A stretch of 64,000 nucleotides of DNA from Mesobaculum littorinae (lineage in GTDB: Bacteria > Pseudomonadota > Alphaproteobacteria > Rhodobacterales > Rhodobacteraceae). The position numbers and the translations under genes are program-made. The stretch lies in contig NZ_RQXX01000007.1 of assembly GCF_004011175.1 (NCBI RefSeq), positions 62,304-126,303 of the forward strand, written 5' to 3'. Below are positions 25,842 to 34,818 of the stretch, one piece after another. Position 1 is the stretch's first letter. Each line of letters begins with the position of its first letter. Below the pieces are notes generated by a model that saw nothing but the letters and a program-made list of their open reading frames with translations, had not been told where the DNA came from and did not search any database.

Positions 25842-26576
25842 TTAGCCCTGTGCTGTTGGCCGAACCACGATACTCCCAACCTCGACATCTGCCGGTTGTT
25901 CGAGCGCATAGAGGACGGCTCGAGCGATCGCCTCCGGGGCCATTCCGATATCACCCATTCGACCGTCGATCATCTCCTTGACCGAGGGGTCCGTTATGGT
26001 CTGCGTGAAGTTTGTCGAAACCATGCCTGGAGACACCTCGGTCACCCGCAGGTTCGGCCCCGCTTCCTGCCTCAGCGCCTCGGTCGCCGTTCGCACTGCA
26101 TTCTTGGTCGCGGCATAGACTCCCATCGTCGGCAGGATCTTCAGCCCGGCCGTGGACACGACGTTGATGACATGCCCGCAGTCCTGCCGGATGAAGACCG
26201 GAAGGGCGGCCGCGATTCCGTAGAGCGTGCCGCGCAGGTTCACATCGATCATCGCGTCCCACTCCTCGACCCGCAGCGCGTCGAAGCGCGAGATCGGACC
26301 AATCCCGGCATTGTTGACGATGGCATCGAGCCTGCCGAACCTTTGGACCGCGGCTTCCACGAGGGCTTCGAGGTCAGCACGGCGGCGCACGTCCGTCGCC
26401 TTGTGGGCGGCCTTGCCACCCTCGGCGGTGATCTCGGCGACCAGCTGTTCAAGGATCTGTTCGCGGCGAGCACCCAGCACCACCGCAGCGCCCCGGGCCG
26501 CCAGCAGTGTCGCCGTGGCATGCCCGATGCCGCTGCTTGCGCCGGTGATGGCGACCACTTTGCCTTCGAGTGTCAT
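25842..26576 (-). CDS. Short-chain dehydrogenase/reductase
   Basis: A 244-residue classical SDR. The cofactor motif is TGASSGIGHATATLLAARG, the NNAG motif is present (IVNNAGIG), and the catalytic Ser and YxxxK are in NVVSTAG and YAATKNAV. An Arg at GARREQ suggests NADPH use. It is divergent from the AraC regulator at 26654 with only 77 bases between, so the regulator probably controls it. The substrate is unknown. Base composition around this pair is visibly lower in G+C than in the flanks, which may indicate transfer. Confidence 0.92.
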   Translation of the reverse strand: MTLEGKVVAITGASSGIGHATATLLAARGAAVVLGARREQILEQLVAEITAEGGKAAHKATDVRRRADLEALVEAAVQRFGRLDAIVNNAGIGPISRFDALRVEEWDAMIDVNLRGTLYGIAAALPVFIRQDCGHVINVVSTAGLKILPTMGVYAATKNAVRTATEALRQEAGPNLRVTEVSPGMVSTNFTQTITDPSVKEMIDGRMGDIGMAPEAIARAVLYALEQPADVEVGSIVVRPTAQG

Positions 26577-26653
26577 GAGTTGCGGCCCTTCGGTCTATTT
26601 CGCTTGCCACGGATCTATGGCACCTTCGCAAGATTATCGATGTCAGTAGGTCC

Positions 26654-27598
26654 ATGATTTTGTCGCAATCGTCTACGTTTCGGCCCGATCCGCTCTCTGA
26701 CGTTCTTGAAGTGCTCGGCGCCCGCGTGACACGGCAGACCCGTCTGGAGGCTTCCGGGGACTGGGCGCTGTCTTTCCCCGCACTGGACCGGTTGAAATTC
26801 GTGGCCTTGCTGCAAGGGAAGTGCTGGATGCAGGCCGCAGGGCGCGCGCCGCACCTAATGCAGGCCGGGGATATCTGCCTGATCGGCACCACGGACTATG
26901 CCGTTTCCAGTGACTCGACGCTGGTGCCACAGGACGGGCGGCACCTCTTTGAGGATCCCCGTCGGGACTTTGTCCGCCTCGGCGGGGATGAGGTGGTCTC
27001 GATCGGCGGAACAGTCACCTTTTCAGGGCCGAGCGGCGATTTCCTGCTGGACATGTTGCCGGACTTCCTCCTTGTCCAGCGCCACACCGCAGGGGCCGAT
27101 GTCATCTCGATCGTCCTGTCCTTCATGTCGCAAGAGATCGAGCGAGAGGCGATCGGGTCCACGATCGTGGGCGCGCGCTTGGCAGACCTTCTGCTGGTCG
27201 AGACATTTCGCGCCCATGCCGAGCAGGCCGGATCTGCACAATGCGGATGGTTCGGTGCGCTGTCCGATCCGCGGATCGGCAGAGCCCTGCAGGCCCTTCA
27301 CGCCGACGTCGCACGCGCCTGGACCGTGGCCCAACTTGCGGCTGTCGCCGGAATGTCACGGGCCGCGTTCTCGGCAGAATTCTGTCGTCGCATCGGTCAG
27401 CCGCCGCTATCGTATTTGCGCTCCTGGCGCCTGACTCTCGCACGCAGACGGTTGCTTCAGGGCGAAACCACCGTCGCCGACGTTGCCCATGCCGTCGGCT
27501 ACCAATCGCAAAGCGCGTTTTCCCAGGCGTTCCTGCGCACCTTCGGGCGATCGCCGAGTGCCGACACGCGTGCGAAAGACGGCACCTCGGCACCTTGA
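26654..27598 (+). CDS. AraC-family transcriptional regulator with cupin sensor domain
   Basis: A 314-residue protein. The N-terminal two thirds look like the AraC-type cupin sensor (LVPQDGRHLFEDPRRDFVRLGGDEVVSIGG). The C-terminal double helix-turn-helix covers about residues 205-305, with LAAVAGMSRAAFSAEFCRRIG and VADVAHAVGYQSQSAFSQAFLRTFG. This arrangement is typical of regulators that control a divergent oxidoreductase, here the SDR at 25842-26576. The inducer is unknown. Confidence 0.92.
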   Translation: MILSQSSTFRPDPLSDVLEVLGARVTRQTRLEASGDWALSFPALDRLKFVALLQGKCWMQAAGRAPHLMQAGDICLIGTTDYAVSSDSTLVPQDGRHLFEDPRRDFVRLGGDEVVSIGGTVTFSGPSGDFLLDMLPDFLLVQRHTAGADVISIVLSFMSQEIEREAIGSTIVGARLADLLLVETFRAHAEQAGSAQCGWFGALSDPRIGRALQALHADVARAWTVAQLAAVAGMSRAAFSAEFCRRIGQPPLSYLRSWRLTLARRRLLQGETTVADVAHAVGYQSQSAFSQAFLRTFGRSPSADTRAKDGTSAP

Positions 27599-27796
27599 GG
27601 TGCTAGCGGTATTTCAGGCTTCAGCGTGACGGTCGCTTAGGGCTCGTACCCGACCTTCGCCGCATGGGGCGCAAACGGCAGCTTTTCCCTGCAAATGCGA
27701 TCTGGGTCAGCGACCGGACTGGAAAGTCGGCTAAGCCGGACATCTGATACGGGCGCGGGCGGGGTGACCCCGTGCGGATGAAGAAGGGCCGGGAAC

Positions 27797-28465
27797 ATGG
27801 ACTGGACACGGCAGATCGACGGCTATTGCGAACGGCTGGGCCCGGGCTACTGGGCCGAGCCCGTGAACGCGGTGACCAACGCGGCCTTCGTGATCGCCGC
27901 GCTGATCCTGTGGCGGCGCAGCCGCGGGGTGCCGATGGCGCGGGGCATGGCCGCGGTGCTGGGGGTGATCGGCGTTGGATCCTTCCTGTTTCACACCCAC
28001 GCGACGGCCTGGGCCTCGCTGGCCGACGTGCTTCCGATCCTGGGCTTCATCCTGCTCTACATCTTCGCTGCGAACCGCCGCTTCTGGAACATGCCGCCCT
28101 GGGCCGCGCTGCTGGGCACCCTGGCATTCCTGCCCTATGCCGCGGCGCTGACGCCGGTCCTGCGGGCGATCCCGGGGATCGCGATCTCGGCCGTCTATTG
28201 GCCCGTGCCGCTGTTGATCGCGGCCTATGCCGTGGCGCTGCGCCGCCGCAGCCCGGCGACCGCGCGCGGGCTGGGGCTGGGCGCCGCGCTACTGACGCTG
28301 TCGCTGACCTTCCGGTCGCTCGACATGCCGTTGTGCGAGGCGTGGCCGCTGGGGACGCACCCGATGTGGCACATCCTGAACGCCGTCATGCTGGGTTGGA
28401 TGATCGAGGTCTATCTCCGGCATTCTGGGGAAGATCATGGCGGCCATCTTCGGGGGGCGCCTTGA
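27797..28465 (+). CDS. Ceramidase-like membrane protein (alkaline ceramidase/CREST family)
   Basis: A 222-residue protein with about seven membrane spans. Family marks are [20 protein letters not shown] near the start, [14 protein letters not shown] with a putative metal His, and near the C-terminus [18 protein letters not shown] with two more His residues. These three His plus Ser and Asp residues form the zinc site in alkaline ceramidases. The bacterial members probably hydrolyse lipid amides; real ceramide substrate is not shown. It ends 59 bases before gatC, with no evident link in function. Confidence 0.82.
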   Translation: MDWTRQIDGYCERLGPGYWAEPVNAVTNAAFVIAALILWRRSRGVPMARGMAAVLGVIGVGSFLFHTHATAWASLADVLPILGFILLYIFAANRRFWNMPPWAALLGTLAFLPYAAALTPVLRAIPGIAISAVYWPVPLLIAAYAVALRRRSPATARGLGLGAALLTLSLTFRSLDMPLCEAWPLGTHPMWHILNAVMLGWMIEVYLRHSGEDHGGHLRGAP

Positions 28466-28524
28466 AGCCGCGCCCGCGCTTCGCTAAAGCCGGGCCGGTC
28501 TTCCTGCAACGGAGCGAACCGCCC

Positions 28525-28812
28525 ATGTCCATCGATACCGAGACCGCCCGCAAGGTCGCCAAGCTCGCCCGCATCGCCGTCCCTGAGGAGGAGCTGCCCG
28601 CGCTTGCGCAGGAGTTCAACGCCATCCTCGGCTTTGTCGAGCAATTGGGTGAGGTCGATGTCGACGGCGTCGAGCCGATGACCGGCGTTACGCCGATGCG
28701 GCTTTGCCGCCGCGACGACGTGGTGACGACGGGCGGGATGCCCGACAAGATCCTGTCGAACGCCCCCGACGCCCGCGAGGGCTTTTTTGCCGTGCCGAAG
28801 GTGGTCGAGTGA
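28525..28812 (+). CDS. gatC: Aspartyl/glutamyl-tRNA amidotransferase subunit C
   Basis: A 95-residue protein from ATG 28525 with GGAG at 28511-28514. It matches GatC throughout: [29 protein letters not shown] and [13 protein letters not shown]. GatC stabilises the GatA/GatB complex that converts Glu-tRNA(Gln) or Asp-tRNA(Asn) to the amide forms. Its TGA overlaps the gatA ATG by one base, indicating coupled translation. gatB is not in the window. Confidence 0.96.
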   Translation: MSIDTETARKVAKLARIAVPEEELPALAQEFNAILGFVEQLGEVDVDGVEPMTGVTPMRLCRRDDVVTTGGMPDKILSNAPDAREGFFAVPKVVE

Positions 28813-30296
28813 TGACGCAGCCCAATACCCTGACCCTCGCCGCCGCCCGCGATGCGCTGCAGAAGGGCGACGTGACCTCGGTCGAACTGACCGAGGCTTG
28901 CCTGAAGGCCGCCGGAGAGGCTGTCGCCTTGAACGCCTATGCCCACATGACGCCCGACATCGCGCTTGAGCGTGCGCGCGCCGCCGATGCCCGCCGGGGT
29001 GACGGAGCGCCCGCGCTGAACGGCCTGCCGCTGGGCATCAAGGACCTCTTCTGCACCGAAGGCGTGCCCAGCCAGGCGGCCAGCCGCATCCTCGACGGGT
29101 TCCGCCCTGCCTACGAATCGACCGTCACGCAGAAGCTGCGCGATGCGGGCGCGGTGATGCTGGGCAAGCTCAACATGGACGAATTCGCCATGGGCTCGTC
29201 GAACGAGACCAGCGTCTACGGCAAGGTCGTGAACCCCTGGCGCGGCGAGGGCGAGACGGCCGAGCTGACGCCCGGCGGCTCTTCGGGCGGGTCGGCGGCG
29301 GCGGTCGCGGCGGATCTCTGCCTTGCCGCCACCGGCACCGATACCGGCGGGTCGATCCGCCAGCCCGCCGCGCTGACCGGCACGACGGGGCTGAAGCCCA
29401 CCTACGGGCGCTGTTCGCGCTGGGGCATCGTGGCCTTCGCCTCGTCGCTGGACCAGGCGGGCCCGATGACGAAGGACGTGCGCGACGCGGCCATCCTGTT
29501 GCAGGCGATGGCCGGGCACGACCCGATGGATTCGACCTCGGCCGACATTCCCGTCCCCGATTTCGAGGCCGCGCTGACGGGCGACATCCGCGGCAAGGTC
29601 ATCGGCATTCCCCGCGAATATCGCATGGACGGCATGCCCGAGGAGATCGAGACGCTGTGGACCCGTGGCCGCGAGATGCTGCAGGACGCCGGTGCCGAGA
29701 TCCGCGACATCACCCTGCCGCACACCAAGTACGCGCTGCCCACCTACTACGTCATCGCGCCGGCCGAGGCGTCGTCGAACCTCGCCCGCTATGACGGGGT
29801 CCGCTTCGGCCACCGCGCCAGCCTGGGGCAGGGCGACGGCGTGACCGAGATGTACGAAAAGACCCGTGCCGAGGGCTTCGGCGACGAGGTCAAGCGCCGG
29901 GTGATGGTCGGCACCTACGTGCTGTCGGCGGGCTTCTACGACGCCTATTACAACCGCGCCCGCAAGGTGCGCACGCTGATCAAGCGGGATTTCGAGACGG
30001 TGTTCGCCGACGGGGTCGATGCGATCCTGACGCCCACCACGCCCTCGGCCGCCTTCGCGCTGGGCGCGATGGCCGAGGCGGATCCGGTGCAGATGTACCT
30101 CAACGACGTGTTCACGGTCACGGTGAACCTGGCCGGGCTGCCGGGGATTTCGGTGCCCGCGGGGACGGATCGCAAGGGGCTGCCACTGGGCCTGCAACTG
30201 ATCGGGCGGCCGTGGGAAGAGGGCGACCTGCTGAACACCGCCTACGCACTGGAACGTGCGGCCGGATTTGTTTCCAAACCCGCGCGTTGGTGGTAA
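28812..30296 (+). CDS. gatA: Aspartyl/glutamyl-tRNA amidotransferase subunit A
   Basis: A 494-residue amidase-signature protein. The Ser-cisSer-Lys triad is visible: the lysine in [13 protein letters not shown], the Gly/Ser-rich [17 protein letters not shown], and [14 protein letters not shown]. GatA releases ammonia from glutamine for tRNA-dependent amidation. The start at 28812 overlaps the gatC stop and matches the usual N-terminus ([20 protein letters not shown]). An upstream in-frame extension lies inside gatC and is not used. Confidence 0.97.
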   Translation: MTQPNTLTLAAARDALQKGDVTSVELTEACLKAAGEAVALNAYAHMTPDIALERARAADARRGDGAPALNGLPLGIKDLFCTEGVPSQAASRILDGFRPAYESTVTQKLRDAGAVMLGKLNMDEFAMGSSNETSVYGKVVNPWRGEGETAELTPGGSSGGSAAAVAADLCLAATGTDTGGSIRQPAALTGTTGLKPTYGRCSRWGIVAFASSLDQAGPMTKDVRDAAILLQAMAGHDPMDSTSADIPVPDFEAALTGDIRGKVIGIPREYRMDGMPEEIETLWTRGREMLQDAGAEIRDITLPHTKYALPTYYVIAPAEASSNLARYDGVRFGHRASLGQGDGVTEMYEKTRAEGFGDEVKRRVMVGTYVLSAGFYDAYYNRARKVRTLIKRDFETVFADGVDAILTPTTPSAAFALGAMAEADPVQMYLNDVFTVTVNLAGLPGISVPAGTDRKGLPLGLQLIGRPWEEGDLLNTAYALERAAGFVSKPARWW

Positions 30297-30339
30297 ACAC
30301 GTCGTTCGTAAAGAAATGGTAAGCGAGCGGTAAGGGCAC

Positions 30340-31152
30340 ATGCGGATCATCAGCGGAGTTGTCGCTCTTTTGGCTTTGACGGCCTGCGCGCCGTCGATCC
30401 CCGACAGCGCGGCAGGGGTCGGGTTCTCTGACTATCAAAGCTATGAACGCAGCCGCGCCGCCCGCGATTCGGAACTGCGCACCGGTCAGGCACCTGCCGC
30501 GGCCGGCTTTCCCGCCGGTGCGGGAGCGAGCGGCGGCGCTTCGGGCGGGGCCGCCACGTCGGGCCGCACCCAGGTCATCTCGTCCGAGGAGCTAAGCGCC
30601 GCGGGCCTGCCCGTGGGATCGGCCACTGCCACCGTGACGCCGCCGCCCGCAGGGACGGGGACAGGTTCCGGAGCTGGGACGACCGGGGGGTCGACCGGGG
30701 GCGCCTTGCCGCCTCTGGGCGCTGGTGTCGGAATCGGCGCCGAGGTCGACCTGAATAACCCGGGCATTTCCGACGAGCAGGATTTCAAGGCCGTTGCGGC
30801 CCGCGAATCGATCGAATCCGACCGCGCCCGGCTTGAGGCGCAGCGCGAGGCCTACCGCGTGATCCAGCCCACTGCCGTTCCGACGCGCCCGGGCGATACC
30901 GGGCCGAACGTGGTGCAATACGCGCTTTCGACCTCGAACCAGCGCGGGCAGAAGGTCTATTCGCGCTTCGGCTTCAAGAGCCAGGAGAAATACGCCCGCG
31001 CCTGCGCCGCCTATGCCTCGCCCGACCTTGCCCAGACGGCGTTCCTGCGCGAAGGCGGCCCAGACCGTGACCGGTTGGGCGTCGATCCCGATGGCGATGG
31101 CTTTGCCTGCAGCTGGGACCCGGCGCCCTATCGCCAGGCGGCCCGCAACTGA
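30340..31152 (+). CDS. Lipoprotein with C-terminal excalibur-like calcium-binding motif
   Basis: A 270-residue protein with a lipoprotein signal peptide (VVALLALTAC, lipidated Cys16). A low-complexity Gly/Ala/Thr/Ser region covers about residues 60-130. The C-terminus has RLGVDPDGDGFACSWDPAPYR, an excalibur-like DPDGDGxxC loop with the partner Cys in RACAAYAS. It should be anchored in the outer or inner membrane facing the periplasm. It lies 43 bases after gatA and 59 before the amidase gene, so it may act with the cell-wall amidase; this is inference. No closer family is recognised. Confidence 0.8.
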   Translation: MRIISGVVALLALTACAPSIPDSAAGVGFSDYQSYERSRAARDSELRTGQAPAAAGFPAGAGASGGASGGAATSGRTQVISSEELSAAGLPVGSATATVTPPPAGTGTGSGAGTTGGSTGGALPPLGAGVGIGAEVDLNNPGISDEQDFKAVAARESIESDRARLEAQREAYRVIQPTAVPTRPGDTGPNVVQYALSTSNQRGQKVYSRFGFKSQEKYARACAAYASPDLAQTAFLREGGPDRDRLGVDPDGDGFACSWDPAPYRQAARN

Positions 31153-31211
31153 TCCCGGACGCCCCGAGCATACCCGGGGCTTCCGGTGCGCCAGCGGGGG
31201 CCGGGGCCATT

Positions 31212-32003
31212 ATGGCGGCTCCCCGGGCCCAAGCCGCCATGCAGACGCTTCCGCCGCTGCCGCAGTTCGCCGCCGGTAATTCGCCCCCGGAGCGTGCCAG
31301 CGCGATCTGGCATCCCTCGCCCAACTGCGGCGAACGTCGCGGCGGGGCGCGGCCGGACCTGATCGTGATCCACTTTACCGCGATGGCGTCTGCCACGGCC
31401 GCGCTGCATCGTCTCTGCCAGCCCGCGGCCGAGGTGTCGGCGCATTACCTGATCGACGCGCGGGGCATGCTGGTCCAGATGGTGCCCGAGGCCTTGCGGG
31501 CCTGGCATGCGGGCGCGGGAGCCTGGGGCCCGGTGCGCGATGTCAATTCGCGCTCGATCGGGATCGAGCTGGCCAATGACGGGCGCTCGCCGTTCCCCGA
31601 ACCGCAGATGCGCGCGCTGGTCGACCTGATCGCGGGGATCCGTGCGCGCTGGCACATCCCGCCCGCCCGTGTCATCGGGCATTCCGACATGGCGCCGGGC
31701 CGCAAGGTCGATCCCGGTCCCCGGTTTGACTGGCGGCGACTGGCGCGCCAAGGGCAGGCGGTGTGGCCGGACGTCGCGGCTGTATCGGCCCCCGGGGCCG
31801 CGCCGCCCGTGGCGGAGGCCCGCTTTGCCGCGGCCTGCACCGCCGTGGGATATCCTGCCGATGTCGCGCCCGACGTCTGCCTTGCGGCGTTCCGCCTCCG
31901 CTTCCGTCCTTGGGCGCGCGGCGCACTGGACGCGCAGGACGTCGCGGTGGCCGAAGCTGTCGCCCGTGCCTTTCCCGTTGACCGGGGCGCCCCCACCGCC
32001 TAA
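31212..32003 (+). CDS. N-acetylmuramoyl-L-alanine amidase (AmiD-like, amidase_2)
   Basis: A 263-residue protein of the peptidoglycan-recognition fold. Zinc ligands appear as His54 in IVIHFTAM and His157 in VIGHSDMAPGRKVDPGP, with Asp167 and the catalytic Glu119 in SIGIELAND. A C-terminal peptidoglycan-binding-type domain follows (about residues 195-255). It cleaves the bond between MurNAc and the stem peptide, probably in recycling. No clear signal peptide; ATG 31239 is an alternative start. Its TAA stop falls within the proposed rnpB promoter. Confidence 0.9.
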   Translation: MAAPRAQAAMQTLPPLPQFAAGNSPPERASAIWHPSPNCGERRGGARPDLIVIHFTAMASATAALHRLCQPAAEVSAHYLIDARGMLVQMVPEALRAWHAGAGAWGPVRDVNSRSIGIELANDGRSPFPEPQMRALVDLIAGIRARWHIPPARVIGHSDMAPGRKVDPGPRFDWRRLARQGQAVWPDVAAVSAPGAAPPVAEARFAAACTAVGYPADVAPDVCLAAFRLRFRPWARGALDAQDVAVAEAVARAFPVDRGAPTA

Positions 32004-32006
32004 GCC
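31978..32006 (+). promoter_or_regulatory. Probable rnpB promoter overlapping the amidase stop codon
   Basis: TTGACC at 31978-31983 and TAAGCC at 32001-32006 are 17 bases apart, and the rnpB 5' end at 32013 lies seven bases after the -10. The -10 includes the TAA stop of the amidase gene. The -10 is a poor match to TATAAT, so the call rests on spacing and the -35. Confidence 0.55.
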
Positions 32007-32012
32007 CGCCGG

Positions 32013-32405
32013 GCGCGGATGGCCGGATGGCCGCACCCCTCGGGGTGAGGAAAGTCCGGACTCCACGAAGCGACGGTGCCGGGTAACGCCCGGGCGGGGT
32101 AACCCGACGGAAAGCGCCACAGAAAACAGACCGCCTGCCCCCCGGGGCAGGTCAGGGTGAAACGGTGGGGTAAGAGCCCACCGCGGGCCGGGTAACCGGG
32201 CCGGCACGGCAAGCCCCACCGGGAGCAATGCCGAATAGGGATTCCGCGGATGCGGCCCCCTTGCGGGGCGGTCCAGGGCTTTGCTTCGGCCCAGGAATCC
32301 GGGTTGGCAGCAGGATCCCGTCCGCAAGGGCGGGACCAGATGAATGGTCATCCATGGGCGCCTTTGGGCGCTCGGGACAGAATCCGGCTTACAGGCCATC
32401 CGCGC
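32013..32405 (+). ncRNA. rnpB: RNase P RNA (alphaproteobacterial type A)
   Basis: The conserved core is present: GAGGAAAGTCCGGACTCCAC at 32047-32066, ACAGAAAACAGACCGC, GGTAAGAGCCCACCGCGG and the 3' ACAGAATCCGGCTTACAG. The ends pair, GCGCGGATGGCC (from 32013) with GGCCATCCGCGC (to 32405), giving a 393-base RNA. It is the catalytic RNA that trims tRNA 5' leaders. Confidence 0.97.
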
Positions 32406-33015
32406 AAATATGATTCTTCCCATGCCCGTTCCGCTTCTCCCGGCTCGTAAGCGCAGAGAGCGTCGTGCGTGACGGGGCATGACCCGCAGGTTCCGCCTCG
32501 CCTGGTCCCGTCGAAACGACCGCCACCGATGCGCCCGGCCGCCCGGCGCTGACCTCCTTGCGGAGTCTACCGACTCCGATCCTGATGCCGACGCCGCCGG
32601 CGCGCGTGTCGGTTCCGTGCGGTGTGGTGCGCGAAGGCCCCGGCTTTCGGCGGCTCTGACGGTCAAGGGCTGCGCTCTGGAGTATCTCTGGCCCGCTGCG
32701 GACCGGTCCGCGCCACGGCCCGGCCGGTTAGGGGGCGCTGCGCCTTGCCATCGCGTCCGTCTCGGGGCGGGAGGGGGCCGTGCCTGGGATTCCGCGGGGA
32801 CGCCGATCTAGAACGATGGGGGCGAGGTGGAGACGCCAACCCCCGCCCCTTGCCAGCGGAGGCGGGGCCTGCCCGGCGACCTGACACTGCGGGCCGTGCG
32901 GGAACGTGGCTAGACGGTTGACACCGCGGCAGGCGTGCGTAAAAGGCGGGCTTCAGAGTTTTGTACCTTTGCTGACCGGGCGCCCCATGACCGGGTGCCG
33001 GACGAGGAGAGACCC
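32406..33015. other. Gene-free region between rnpB and rpmG
   Basis: 610 bases with no supported gene. The left end follows rnpB directly (AAATATGATTC), with no obvious terminator stem. The middle is G+C-rich without recognisable reading frames. The right end holds the rpmG promoter and leader. Confidence 0.7.
32918..32945 (+). promoter_or_regulatory. Promoter of rpmG
   Basis: TTGACA at 32918-32923 is a perfect -35; TAAAAG at 32940-32945 lies 16 bases on as the -10. The leader to the rpmG start is about 65 bases. A strong promoter is expected for a ribosomal protein gene. Confidence 0.7.
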
Positions 33016-33183
33016 ATGGCGAAGCCGACCACGATCAAGATCCGTCTCAACTCGACGGCGGATACCGGCCACTTCTACGTGACCAAGAAAAACGCGCGCA
33101 CGATGACCGAAAAGATGTCGATCAAGAAATATGATCCTGTCGCGCGCAAGCACGTCGAATACAAGGAAGGCAAGATCAAGTAA
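33016..33183 (+). CDS. rpmG: 50S ribosomal protein L33
   Basis: A 55-residue protein matching L33 along its length ([32 protein letters not shown]). The start ATG 33016 follows GAGGAGAG. It lacks the CxxC zinc motifs, so it is the zinc-free form. It stands alone between a good promoter and a good terminator. Confidence 0.98.
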   Translation: MAKPTTIKIRLNSTADTGHFYVTKKNARTMTEKMSIKKYDPVARKHVEYKEGKIK

Positions 33184-33212
33184 GATCCTGCCGGTCCGAC
33201 GGACAGAGCACA

Positions 33213-33240
33213 AGCCGCGCGGTCGCCCGCGCGGCTTTTT
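33213..33240 (+). terminator. Rho-independent terminator of rpmG
   Basis: A 10-bp perfect stem pairs AGCCGCGCGG (33213-33222) with CCGCGCGGCT (33227-33236) around the loop TCGC, followed by a run of Ts. Confidence 0.93.
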
Positions 33241-33493
33241 CCGTTTTGGCCCGACGTGCCGATGATGGACCGCCGACGGCGGGCTGTCTTGGATGGTCGA
33301 GCGGTGCCCCGATCGTAGGGCCGCGGTATCCTTGCGCCTCCCACGGGGCGTGCGGGACCGGTCGCGATGGCGGACGGCGTATCGGCACGCCCGCCAGACC
33401 CTCTCCGATAACGGTTCGCGTCCCGAAGCAGGGCATCGTTGCGGCCGGGCGCAGCCGGTTGGACACAGCTGTCCAAGGGCTGCCCCACGGCAC

Positions 33494-33524
33494 AAAAAAA
33501 ACCGCCAGCCTTAGGGGCTGGCGG
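33494..33524 (-). terminator. Rho-independent terminator of the BI-1 gene
   Basis: On the minus strand, CCGCCAGCC (33524-33516) pairs with GGCTGGCGG (33510-33502), a 9-bp stem with a 5-base loop, followed by eight Ts (plus-strand A-run 33494-33501). Confidence 0.92.
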
Positions 33525-33554
33525 GGTGGGACCGTCAGGTCCGATGCGTGAAGA

Positions 33555-34310
33555 TCACTCGCGATTGCCGAGGAACTGCAGCAGGAACATGAACAGGTTG
33601 ATGAAGTCGAGATAGAGGTTCAGCGCCCCCATGATCGCCGACTTGCCCAGCCATTCCTTGTCCGCGACCTGCGCGTGCTGGATGTAGTCCGTCTTGATCC
33701 GCTGCGTGTCGTAGGCGGTGAGGCCTGCGAAGATCAGAACGCCCAGAGCCGAGATCGCGAAGTTGATCGCGGGGCTGGCGAGGAAGATGTTCACCAGCGA
33801 CGCGACGATCAGGCCGATCACGCCCATGATCAGGAAGCTGCCCCAGCCCGAGATGTCCTTCTTCGTGGTGTAGCCCCACAGCGACAGGCCCGCGAAGGAG
33901 ATCGCGGTGATGAGGAAGGTCTGCGCGATCGACACGCCGGTGTAGACGAGGAAGATCGACGACAGTGACAGGCCCATCAGCATCGCGAAGGCGTAGAAGT
34001 ACAGCTGTGCGGCGGCGGCGGTCAGCTTGTTGATCACCGCCCCGAAGGCGAAGACCATGATGAGCGGGGCGAACATGATCAGCCATTTCAGCGGCGAGGC
34101 GTAGATTGCCTGGCCGAACTGGCTAAGCGCGATCTCGCCCTCAAGCCCGCCAGTCACCGCCAGCCCGGCGAATGCCCAGGCCGAAAGCGCGGTGATGAGC
34201 ATGCCGACGGACATCGTGCCGTAGACCTTGTTCATATGGGCCCGAAGACCCGCGTCGATCTGCGCGGTGCGAACACCGGCACCGGCGCGGATCGTCTGAT
34301 AGTCTGCCAT
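33555..34310 (-). CDS. Bax inhibitor-1/YccA family membrane protein
   Basis: A 251-residue protein with seven membrane spans, typical of the BI-1 family: YGTMSVGMLITALSAWAFAG at the start, WGYTTKKDISGWGSFL in the middle and LTAYDTQRIKTDYIQ near the end. The conserved Asp pair of the family, which senses pH in BsYetJ, is represented by the D in TAYDTQ and the final LDFINLFMFLL. These proteins modulate membrane calcium leak or interact with FtsH. It is a single-gene unit with its own terminator. Confidence 0.93.
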   Translation of the reverse strand: MADYQTIRAGAGVRTAQIDAGLRAHMNKVYGTMSVGMLITALSAWAFAGLAVTGGLEGEIALSQFGQAIYASPLKWLIMFAPLIMVFAFGAVINKLTAAAAQLYFYAFAMLMGLSLSSIFLVYTGVSIAQTFLITAISFAGLSLWGYTTKKDISGWGSFLIMGVIGLIVASLVNIFLASPAINFAISALGVLIFAGLTAYDTQRIKTDYIQHAQVADKEWLGKSAIMGALNLYLDFINLFMFLLQFLGNRE

Positions 34311-34466
34311 GGATAGCCTCCAAAAAGGTTACGCTCACGCAGAAATCCCGCCGCTGGGGCAAGGGCCGCGTTCCGTAGGAATATCGGAAAGCCGGGCGTG
34401 GTTTTCAAGCACTTCGCGCGGGGATAACCACGGCGTGACCGGATGTCGCTGAGAGGACGCGCCCCT

Positions 34467-34694
34467 TTACCTGCGCCAGCGCGTGGGCACGTCCCACAAG
34501 GGGCGCGCGGCCTCGCTCCGGGCCGCCTCGCGGGTGAGGCCGATGTCACGCAAAAGCGCGTCGTCCAGATCCTCCAGATGCCGCCGTTCGCGGAAGATGG
34601 CCAGCGCATAGCGCAGCCCCGGACGCGGGCGCCGGGAAGACGAGGCATAGCCGCCGGTCAGGGGCAGACGGCGTAGGAACGAGATGGCGGACAT
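34467..34694 (-). CDS. DUF1127 domain protein
   Basis: A 75-residue Arg-rich protein. The DUF1127 core is RRHLEDLDDALLRDIGLTREAARSEA, ending RPLWDVPTRWRR. Short DUF1127 proteins in alphaproteobacteria are linked to RNA binding, phosphate or carbon metabolism, but the role here is unknown. It is divergent from a LysR gene, with a 124-base A+T-rich region between containing two perfect palindromes, so it is a likely LysR target. Confidence 0.88.
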   Translation of the reverse strand: MSAISFLRRLPLTGGYASSSRRPRPGLRYALAIFRERRHLEDLDDALLRDIGLTREAARSEAARPLWDVPTRWRR

Positions 34695-34736
34695 GGAACA
34701 GACTCCTTAACTGGATGTGATGAAAAATGCGCGGTG

Positions 34737-34753
34737 CATCAACTTGATTGATG
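34737..34753. promoter_or_regulatory. LysR-type operator candidate
   Basis: CATCAA (34737-34742) and TTGATG (34748-34753) form a perfect inverted repeat with a 5-base centre, within the A+T-rich region between the divergent DUF1127 and LysR genes. LysR regulators typically bind such interrupted palindromes. Confidence 0.5.
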
Positions 34754-34795
34754 TTATGCCGAAAACTTTGTATCATGAAAAACGATTGTTCATGA

Positions 34796-34809
34796 CGTGA
34801 TGCATCACG
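34796..34809. promoter_or_regulatory. Perfect 14-base palindrome next to the LysR start
   Basis: CGTGATGCATCACG reads the same on both strands. It ends nine bases before the LysR start codon, a site that would fit self-repression by the regulator or another dimeric protein. Confidence 0.5.
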
Positions 34810-34818
34810 AGGATTGAT

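Larger units (their letters stand above)
33184..33554. other. Convergent region between rpmG and the BI-1 gene
   Basis: 371 bases with no gene. It contains two terminators, one for each flanking gene (33213-33240 on plus, 33494-33524 on minus). The stretch between them, 33245-33490, shows nothing I can name. Confidence 0.7.

Noticed and set aside
28386-30350. A 654-codon minus-strand frame across gatCA
   Set aside because: The plus strand encodes GatC and GatA with full catalytic triads; the minus frame is an antisense shadow.
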